DNA from: an uncultured Vampirovibrio sp.
GTDB lineage: Bacteria; Cyanobacteriota; Vampirovibrionia; Gastranaerophilales; Gastranaerophilaceae
NCBI GenBank assembly: GCA_910584405.1
Contig: CAJUAL010000019.1
Coordinates: 1 to 22,990, forward strand
Direction of reading: 5' to 3'
Length of the DNA stretch: 22,990 nucleotides
Under the pieces are notes generated by a model. The model saw nothing but the letters and a program-made list of their open reading frames with translations. It searched no databases and was not told the DNA's origin. This document shows, one piece after another, positions 1 to 6,270 of the stretch. The translations under genes and the position numbers were made by a program. How positions within the stretch are numbered: the first letter of the stretch is position 1; every line of letters begins with the position of its first letter.

Positions 1-53
1 AAAATACCACAAGAACTACTAATAATGCTGTTATTAAATCGTTATAACAAAAG

Positions 54-82
54 AGAAGCGGATGTATTTTTCATCCGCTTCT
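54..82 (-). terminator. Rho-independent terminator of typA
   Basis: An 11-bp perfect inverted repeat (54-64 with 72-82) and a 7-nt loop lie 17 nt beyond the typA stop. Read on the minus strand it is followed by CTTTTG, a short U-tract. The first 53 bases of the window show no gene. Confidence 0.8.
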
Positions 83-99
83 TCTGTTTATTATTTATC

Positions 100-1896
100 T
101 TAGTTGTATATTTTTCTGGTTAAATCTGATTTTCTCAATCTTACGTTTTCCGGTGTGATTTCAACTAATTCATCATCTCCCAGATACTCAAGTGCTTCTT
201 CTAGAGAAAGAAGTCTTGGCGCTTGTAATGTTACCATAACATCTGCGGTTGAGCTTCTCATATTAGTTAATTTTTTTGTTTTACAGATATTTACAACTAT
301 ATCTTGCGGTCTGTTACATTCACCGATAATCATACCTCTGTAGACTTTTGTTTTCGGAGTGATAAAGAATACGCCCCGGTCTTCATATTGAGCTAATGCA
401 TAAGGAATAGCTTCACCTTGTTCGTGAGCGATTATTGACCCGCTTCTTTGTCTTGGAATATCCCCTGCGTATGGTCTGTAGTGAAGGAATGTGTGGTACA
501 TAATACCTTCACCTCTTGTCATTCTTATAAATTCGCTTCTGAAACCGATTAAACCTCTTGCTGGAATATGGAAAGTTAAGGTTGTTCTGCCTTTAGCAGT
601 TTGCATATCTTTCATTTCAGCTTTTCTTCCGGAAAGTCTTTCTATTGAGGAACCTGCATATTCTTCAGGTACATCAATAATAAGATTTTCATAAGGCTCA
701 CAAAGTTCTCCGTTTATTGTTTTATAGATTACTTCAGGTTTTGAAACAGAAAATTCATAACCTTCACGACGCATTGTTTCTATTAGAATACTTAAGTGTA
801 GTTCACCTCTGCCTGATACTCTGAAGCAATCAGTAGAATCAGTATCTTCAACTCTTAAACTTACATTTTTTTCAAGTTCGTTGTAAAGACGTTTTCTAAT
901 TTGGCGAGATGTTACAAATTTACCTTCCTGACCTGCAAACGGACTATCGTTTACTGCAAAGTTCATTTGTAAAGTAGGTTCATCAACCGTAATTAATGGT
1001 AGAGCAACAGGATTTGACGGATCGCAAATTGTTTCGCCTATTTGAATATCTGAAAATCCTGCTATACCAACAATATCACCCGCAACAGCCGAGTCAATTT
1101 CAACTCTGCCCAAGTCTTTAAAACCGAAAAGTTTTACTACCTTTCCACGTTCCTGACTACCGTCAGCATGGATTACACAAACCTGATCTTGAGAATTTAC
1201 TTTTCCGTTTGCAATTCTTCCGATAACAATTCTTCCAACATATTCGTTATAGTCAAGTGTTGTTGCTCTGAATTGGAATGGAGCATTTTCATCTCCAACT
1301 GGAGGTTGAATATTTTTGATAATACTGTCTAGAAGCGGAACCATATCTTTGCGTTCGTCTTCCAGATCATTAATCGCAAAACCGTTTAAACTGCTTGCGA
1401 AAATGAATGGGAAATCTATCAAATCTTCTCTGTCAGTCAGTTCCGTAAATAAGTCAAAAACTTTATCTAAAGCAGTGAGAGGTTCAGCTGCTGGTTTATC
1501 AATTTTGTTAATAACAACAATGATTTTTAACCCTAGCTCTAAAGCTTTAGATAATACAAATCTTGTTTGCGGCATAGGTCCTTCGGCTGCATCTACAATC
1601 AGTAATGCTCCGTCAACCATACCTAATACTCGTTCGACTTCCCCTCCGAAATCCGCGTGACCCGGAGTATCTACAACGTTAATTTTTGTTCCGTTATAAT
1701 TTATTGATATATTTTTGGAAAGAATTGTAATTCCTCTTTCTCTTTCCAAATCGTTACTGTCTAATACACGTTCTTCGACCTGTTGGTTTTCTCTGAATGC
1801 GCCTGCTTGTTTTAATAAACAGTCAACAAGAGTTGTTTTACCGTGGTCAACGTGTGCGATTATCGCAATATTTCTTATGTTTTCGTTACTAGCCAT
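100..1896 (-). CDS. typA: GTP-binding protein TypA/BipA
   Basis: A 598-residue ribosome-associated translational GTPase, the usual length for the TypA/BipA family, which acts in ribosome assembly and in stress and cold adaptation in the cytoplasm. GTPase motifs are all visible: the P-loop AHVDHGKT at residues 14-21, switch I RERGITI at 52-58, DTPGH at 76-80 and NKID at 130-133. They are followed by the EF-G-like beta-barrel domain, the RGELHLSILIETMRREG segment typical of domain III/V, and the ARGLIGFRSEF stretch that separates TypA from EF-G and LepA. The ATG has AAAGGAT about 8 nt upstream and a good promoter at 1929-1957. A terminator closes the gene at 54-82, so it is probably monocistronic, although read-through from the gene upstream is possible. 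The family assignment is very secure. Confidence 0.97.
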   Translation of the reverse strand: MASNENIRNIAIIAHVDHGKTTLVDCLLKQAGAFRENQQVEERVLDSNDLERERGITILSKNISINYNGTKINVVDTPGHADFGGEVERVLGMVDGALLIVDAAEGPMPQTRFVLSKALELGLKIIVVINKIDKPAAEPLTALDKVFDLFTELTDREDLIDFPFIFASSLNGFAINDLEDERKDMVPLLDSIIKNIQPPVGDENAPFQFRATTLDYNEYVGRIVIGRIANGKVNSQDQVCVIHADGSQERGKVVKLFGFKDLGRVEIDSAVAGDIVGIAGFSDIQIGETICDPSNPVALPLITVDEPTLQMNFAVNDSPFAGQEGKFVTSRQIRKRLYNELEKNVSLRVEDTDSTDCFRVSGRGELHLSILIETMRREGYEFSVSKPEVIYKTINGELCEPYENLIIDVPEEYAGSSIERLSGRKAEMKDMQTAKGRTTLTFHIPARGLIGFRSEFIRMTRGEGIMYHTFLHYRPYAGDIPRQRSGSIIAHEQGEAIPYALAQYEDRGVFFITPKTKVYRGMIIGECNRPQDIVVNICKTKKLTNMRSSTADVMVTLQAPRLLSLEEALEYLGDDELVEITPENVRLRKSDLTRKIYN

Positions 1897-1928
1897 ATTC
1901 TATCCTTTAGTGTATATTTTACACTTAT

Positions 1929-1957
1929 ATTTTAAAACGCTGATAATTTATTTGCAA
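1929..1957 (-). promoter_or_regulatory. Sigma-70-type promoter of typA
   Basis: On the minus strand TTGCAA (1957-1952), a 17-nt spacer and TAAAAT (1934-1929) lie about 33 nt before the typA ATG. It sits between typA and the stop codon of the upstream hypothetical gene, which has no visible terminator of its own. Confidence 0.6.
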
Positions 1958-1962
1958 GAAAT

Positions 1963-2298
1963 TTAATTTCCCAATAGTTTGTTAATCTTTTCTACTTTGT
2001 CTGTGTAACCAAGCTTTATAAACATTTCTCTGGCTGATTGTAATTCTTCTTCTGCAAGTTTTGGGTCTTTGAATCTTATTATTTCGCCAATTTCAGTTTT
2101 TATATTTGCAAGCATTATTTCATATTGTTTTCTGGGTTTCATTTTTGTAGATACAGACATATATCTTTTTTGAGTTGATTCGTAATTTTTACAAATTCCC
2201 GATAATGCTCGTTTTATTTCGTATAATATCTTAATATGTTTATCACTGCCGGGTTCTGTTATTTTGTATATTCTTTTTAAATCATTAGCTCTTGCCAT
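1963..2298 (-). CDS. Hypothetical protein, probable C-terminal half of a frameshifted gene
   Basis: A 111-residue, Lys/Glu-rich, helical product that I do not recognise. The last 30 residues (from AEEELQSAREMF) have the spacing of a TPR-like helix pair. The ATG at 2298 has no ribosome binding site. In its frame the reading stays open upstream to 2367 and encodes a natural-looking helical stretch (IVEELATKALAIAKRQ). The upstream open frame ends in exactly that place, one base out of phase. I infer that 1963-2639 was one gene of about 225 codons in which a single A has been lost, or miscalled, near 2367-2371. The protein may still be made by re-initiation. Function unknown. Confidence 0.5.
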   Translation of the reverse strand: MARANDLKRIYKITEPGSDKHIKILYEIKRALSGICKNYESTQKRYMSVSTKMKPRKQYEIMLANIKTEIGEIIRFKDPKLAEEELQSAREMFIKLGYTDKVEKINKLLGN

Positions 2299-2360
2299 TG
2301 TATGTACCGGGTCGTGTTGTCTTTTGGCTATTGCTAACGCTTTTGTTGCAAGTTCTTCTA

Positions 2361-2639
2361 CTATTTGTTATTTCTGTTTATTTTTATCAAAAAGCTGTAA
2401 GTGATTCCTGCAAGACTGTTTTCACCGCAACTAACAAGAAACTCTGCAAGTCTTGAGCATAATCTGTTTAGTGTCGGAATTTGATTTTGCTGTTCAAATA
2501 TAGCGCCAACATCATGTAATTTGCATGAATAACTCATTGGTTTTATAGTTTTGTTTTGTGAAATTTGTTTTTTTACACCGTTAGCAAATGTTTTATATAT
2601 GTGCTCAAGATGATTAGCAGGAGATTGACTTACTTTCAT
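2361..2639 (-). CDS. Hypothetical protein, probable N-terminal half of a frameshifted gene
   Basis: A 92-residue, soluble-looking product with no signal peptide or membrane segment, and no family that I recognise. It is helical and resembles a TPR-type array around residues 55-85 (RLAEFLVSCGENSLAGITYS). It starts 35 nt after the MFS exporter stop on the same strand, so the two may be co-transcribed. No clear ribosome binding site precedes its ATG. It stops at TAG 2361-2363, while the minus-one frame is open from 2367 on into the next reading frame, so it is most likely the front half of a broken gene. A sequencing error in an A-rich run is equally possible. Confidence 0.5.
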   Translation of the reverse strand: MKVSQSPANHLEHIYKTFANGVKKQISQNKTIKPMSYSCKLHDVGAIFEQQNQIPTLNRLCSRLAEFLVSCGENSLAGITYSFLIKINRNNK

Positions 2640-2674
2640 AATATCAATATAAAGACTGCTAAAAATAAAATTTG

Positions 2675-4069
2675 CTAGGATTTTTGATTTTTAGGGTTGT
2701 AGGCAATATAAGAACATAGTAAACAAATAATTCCGAATAAAATACCAAAGCACATTGTCCAATGATATGAAGTTAAAAATGCGTCTTTGTATTGTAATCC
2801 GTCGTTAATTAATATGTTTTTGAAACTGTCAAATAATGTAATTGTTATAGCAACACCTAAAATGTTACCTAAGTTACGTGATAATGATAAAATACCGCTT
2901 GCGATGCCTAATTCCTCTTTATTTACGCAAGTAATAATGGCATTATTTGAAGGTGATTGAAAGCAGCCGTTACCAATTCCCATGACAATTGATGCAAAAA
3001 CAATTTCCCACATAGGAGTTGTTGTATTAAATGTAGTAAAAATAATTAGTGCAATTATATAAATACAAGGTCCTATAATAGTTAGAGTTCTGCTTCCGTA
3101 TTTCCCAGCATAGCTTCCTGCAAAAGGCGCAACAGCCGAAGAGGCTATCGAATACGGTAATATCAATAACCCAGTTAAAAATGCGTTATATTTTACAATC
3201 TCTTGTAAGAAAAACGGTAATAAAATACCGTTAGTGAACATGCACATGTATGAAGTCATAACTGCGATGTTTCCGAAAGTAAAAGTTTTAATTTTGAACA
3301 TCTTAAAACTTATCAACGGATAATTTATTTTCTTATCTCTAAAATAAAATAATCCGCCAAAAACTAATGTAATAACACCCAGTATAATTATTTTTAAAGA
3401 TTTCCAACCCCAGGTATGCCCTTCTGAAATTGCTAAAAGCAGAGCAAAAAGTCCTACTGAAAAATATAAAAATCCTTTATAATCGAATTTAAAAGCTTTT
3501 TTCTTGATATAGTTCGGTAAAAATTTATAAGATGCTATAGCTCCTAATATTGCAATAGGAACAGAGGGTAAAAATATAGTTCGCCAACCGAATGAGTTGA
3601 TTAAAAATCCGCCTACCGCAGGGCCGCTCATTCCTCCAATTGCAACAAGGCAAGCATTAATTCCCAGAGCTTTTCCTCTTTCTTCCCCTTTAAATAATGC
3701 CGCAATTGCTGCAGGACCGTTTGCAATCATAATAGATGCTCCCAAAGCTTCAATGCATCTGAAAGATATAAGCATATATAAATTTTGTGAGGTTGAGTTT
3801 AATAGAGCACCAAGTGCAAATATTAAAAAGCCGACTGTATAAATTTTATTTTTTGGAAATATATCGCCAAGTTTGCCGAAAAATGGTAAAAAAACCGTTA
3901 GGACAAGCATATATGCGATAACTATCCATTGTACTTCAACTAAAGTTACACCAAGTCCGCTTGCAATAGGGTATAATGCAAGATTAACCGTGCTTGAGTC
4001 AAGCATTCCAAGGAAGTTCCCCGTAATTATTAGTATACAAATAAACCATTTAATATTTTTGCCAGTCAT
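2675..4069 (-). CDS. MFS transporter, DHA2 (EmrB/QacA) drug exporter family
   Basis: A 464-residue, very hydrophobic inner-membrane protein with about 14 predicted membrane segments, as expected for drug:H+ antiporters of the DHA2 family. Family motifs in order are LDSSTVNLAL near residue 23 (motif D1), GKLGDIFPKNK near 65 (motif A, the loop between helices 2 and 3) and GPAVGGFLINSFGWR near 150 (antiporter motif C, followed by the usual W-R-x-I-F). Substrates cannot be told from sequence. No EmrA-type adaptor or TetR-type regulator is adjacent. The ATG at 4069 lacks a Shine-Dalgarno sequence, and its promoter ends only 11 nt upstream, so the mRNA may be nearly leaderless. Exporter family is secure; the substrate is unknown. 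Confidence 0.9.
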   Translation of the reverse strand: MTGKNIKWFICILIITGNFLGMLDSSTVNLALYPIASGLGVTLVEVQWIVIAYMLVLTVFLPFFGKLGDIFPKNKIYTVGFLIFALGALLNSTSQNLYMLISFRCIEALGASIMIANGPAAIAALFKGEERGKALGINACLVAIGGMSGPAVGGFLINSFGWRTIFLPSVPIAILGAIASYKFLPNYIKKKAFKFDYKGFLYFSVGLFALLLAISEGHTWGWKSLKIIILGVITLVFGGLFYFRDKKINYPLISFKMFKIKTFTFGNIAVMTSYMCMFTNGILLPFFLQEIVKYNAFLTGLLILPYSIASSAVAPFAGSYAGKYGSRTLTIIGPCIYIIALIIFTTFNTTTPMWEIVFASIVMGIGNGCFQSPSNNAIITCVNKEELGIASGILSLSRNLGNILGVAITITLFDSFKNILINDGLQYKDAFLTSYHWTMCFGILFGIICLLCSYIAYNPKNQKS

Positions 4070-4080
4070 GATTAAATCTT

Positions 4081-4108
4081 ATCATATCAAATTCTTTAAG
4101 TATGTAAA
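4081..4108 (-). promoter_or_regulatory. Promoter of the MFS exporter gene
   Basis: On the minus strand TTTACA (4108-4103), a 16-nt spacer and TATGAT (4086-4081) with an extended TGA just before the -10. The -10 ends 11 nt from the ATG, so transcription should start about 4 nt before the start codon. Confidence 0.55.
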
Positions 4109-4178
4109 TTTTTATGTATGCTCAAATTACACATATTATTTGACTTTATAATTAAATTTGTATATTTTGTGAATATTA

Positions 4179-4207
4179 TTGAAATATTGGCTAAATTATG
4201 TTACAAT
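4179..4207 (+). promoter_or_regulatory. Extended -10 promoter of the pilin-S74 operon
   Basis: TTGAAA (4179-4184), a 17-nt spacer and TACAAT (4202-4207) preceded by TGT. It lies 38 nt before the first pilin ATG and rules out the in-frame TTG at 4179 as the translation start, because that codon is inside the -35 box. A second, weaker TTGACT...TATATT pair with 15-nt spacing lies at 4140-4166. Confidence 0.65.
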
Positions 4208-4244
4208 AATATTATTAAGACAGAGTACTTGGAGTTTGATGAGG

Positions 4245-6257
4245 ATGAATTTTAATAAATTTAAACGAGCTTTTTCGCTAACAGAATTGCTTATTGTTTT
4301 AGTTATTGTGTCGGTTTTATTTGCTGCACTAGCACCAATGATAACAAAAAGACTTAATGGCTCAGAAGTTAATATGGAATCAGTATGGCGTTTTACTGAT
4401 GGAAATACGCATGACGCATATTACGATTCCGAAATGCCAAAAGCCACATCTGCTGCATTTGTTGGTTTTGAAAAACAATATATAGAAGAAGTTTATAAGA
4501 AAGGTAATTATTCAAAACTAAATTTAAAAGCCGTCGAAATTAATGATAAAATTGATGATAAGAATGTTAAATATCCACAGAGTATGATCCATTTTAGATA
4601 TGGTGACGGTGATGGTAAATATACCGGCTCATTTACATTTGATGCTAACGGTAATTTAAAAACTGTTGGGAAAGTTTCGTATTCTGATTTCGGAGCGAAT
4701 AATACTGTCGCAGGAATGGATGTGTTTTATAATTATACTAATCCTAACGAAAATGTTGCAATTGGAGCCAGAACTATGGCTGCAGATTTGAAAAATACTT
4801 CCGGATCATATGTTGCTTATAATAATGTAGCTGCTGGTGTTAAATCAGGTGAATATCTTTCAGGGTCTAATAATACATTTTTAGGTGCTAATACCGGAAG
4901 AACAGAATCTAAGGGTGCTATCAATAATACAGTAGCTCTTGGCGCTACCGTATTAAACCATGCTACATCAAAGGGAAACAACAATGTATTTGCGGGTTCC
5001 GGTGTTATGTCTGCAGGTTTATCTACTTCTTCCAGTGATAATGTAGTTTTAGGTTCAACATATTATTCTGAAAATTCTCAAAATAACACTATTATTGGAT
5101 ATGATGTATATACAGGTAAAACGACAACTCAGTCTAATTTAACTGCTGTTGGTTATGATTCTTGTATGTCTGTATCTGAGGATGGTAGAGGTACAACTAA
5201 CACCTGTATTGGGTATGGATCAGCTAAAAATAAGGGGGTTTACGCAGGAACACCAGCTTCAGGTGGTGGCACTGTTGGCTTTGATATAGATAATGGTGAT
5301 CATATCTATTTGGGAGGTTCTCCAAAAGGTTTTGGAGGGCGCTCTGTCCTTGAAGTTCATAATTTCTCCGCTAATTATGGACCAACAGTTGTTATGAATT
5401 CTAATTTAGTAGTTAGAGGTAACTTATTTTTCCCTGCCGCAGTTACTCATAATGGAAAATTAAGTTCTCACACTCTTTCAATAATTACCGATAGAAAAAG
5501 TGGAACAGAAAAAGGTAGAGATGAATGTTGTAGAAAGCCTTTTCACAGAAGACACTGGCATTCTTCAAGTTGTAGTATTTGGAATATTATTACTGGTATA
5601 ATAATTGGTGCTGCTGCAATTGTCGGAGGGTTTATATCACTCGGTGCAACAACGGCTATTGCTATCGCTTATGCTGCAGTTTGGGGTGGAACTGTTGGTG
5701 GACTTGTAGGCTCATTGTTTGGTGGTAAAGGTTACGATAGAGCACCTGACCCGTTATCATTTTCCGCAATGAACTTTACGATGGGTGGTGATGATAAAAA
5801 TCCTAGTTTTGCTCCAGCTTGTGTTGATTCTGTATATGATAATTATCCTAAATCCGGAGGTTCATGTCCTGATTTGCAGCTTTCTGATATTAGGTTAAAA
5901 GAAAATATAACAGACAATACTGATGCAATAGAAAAAATTATGTTGGTAATGCCTTATAATTATACATATAAATTTGATGAGAATGGTATACCACAAGTTG
6001 GTGTTATAGCACAAGATTTACAAAAATATCTTCCAAATTCAGTGTCTACTGATGATAAAGGATTCTTGCAAATTAGAAAAGATGAATTATTCTATGTAAC
6101 TATTAACTCTATTAAAGCGATAGATAATAAATTAAAAAATATTAGTAATGATGTTGATTCTTTAGAGAAAGAGTCTGATAAAATATCTAAAGATCATAAG
6201 TTAGTACAAAAACGAATAGAATCTTTGAATAAAAGAGTAAATAAGCTTGAAAAATAA
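4245..6257 (+). CDS. Prepilin-like surface protein with head repeats and S74 chaperone domain (paralog 1)
   Basis: A 670-residue multidomain protein. Residues 1-30 are a class III (type IV prepilin) signal: basic leader, KRA|FSLTE with Glu at mature position 5, then a hydrophobic helix. About 115-130 holds a HFRYG motif shared with both paralogs. About 148-335 is a run of NNTxxG-type repeats like YadA heads and phage tail fibres. Next comes SVLEVHN...NLVVRG (355-393), then a segment unlike the paralogs: a Cys/His-rich patch (424-443) and a Gly/Ala-rich hydrophobic stretch (445-496). Ser547-Asp-x-Arg-Leu-Lys552 is the Peptidase_S74 dyad, followed by IGVIAQDL-type chaperone sequence and a C-terminal coiled coil (about 625-670). 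Known S74 domains trimerise fibres and then cut themselves off. The start could also be ATG 4239; GGAG at 4231 fits 4245 better. It is in an operon with paralog 2, 13 nt downstream. Exact role unknown; probably an adhesive fibre. Confidence 0.85.
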   Translation: MNFNKFKRAFSLTELLIVLVIVSVLFAALAPMITKRLNGSEVNMESVWRFTDGNTHDAYYDSEMPKATSAAFVGFEKQYIEEVYKKGNYSKLNLKAVEINDKIDDKNVKYPQSMIHFRYGDGDGKYTGSFTFDANGNLKTVGKVSYSDFGANNTVAGMDVFYNYTNPNENVAIGARTMAADLKNTSGSYVAYNNVAAGVKSGEYLSGSNNTFLGANTGRTESKGAINNTVALGATVLNHATSKGNNNVFAGSGVMSAGLSTSSSDNVVLGSTYYSENSQNNTIIGYDVYTGKTTTQSNLTAVGYDSCMSVSEDGRGTTNTCIGYGSAKNKGVYAGTPASGGGTVGFDIDNGDHIYLGGSPKGFGGRSVLEVHNFSANYGPTVVMNSNLVVRGNLFFPAAVTHNGKLSSHTLSIITDRKSGTEKGRDECCRKPFHRRHWHSSSCSIWNIITGIIIGAAAIVGGFISLGATTAIAIAYAAVWGGTVGGLVGSLFGGKGYDRAPDPLSFSAMNFTMGGDDKNPSFAPACVDSVYDNYPKSGGSCPDLQLSDIRLKENITDNTDAIEKIMLVMPYNYTYKFDENGIPQVGVIAQDLQKYLPNSVSTDDKGFLQIRKDELFYVTINSIKAIDNKLKNISNDVDSLEKESDKISKDHKLVQKRIESLNKRVNKLEK

Positions 6258-6270
6258 TATGGAGTATAAA

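Noticed and set aside
4179..4244. Longer N-terminus of pilin paralog 1 from the TTG at 4179
   Set aside because: The TTG is part of the -35 box, and a prepilin leader must be short; GGAG and ATG 4239/4245 fit.
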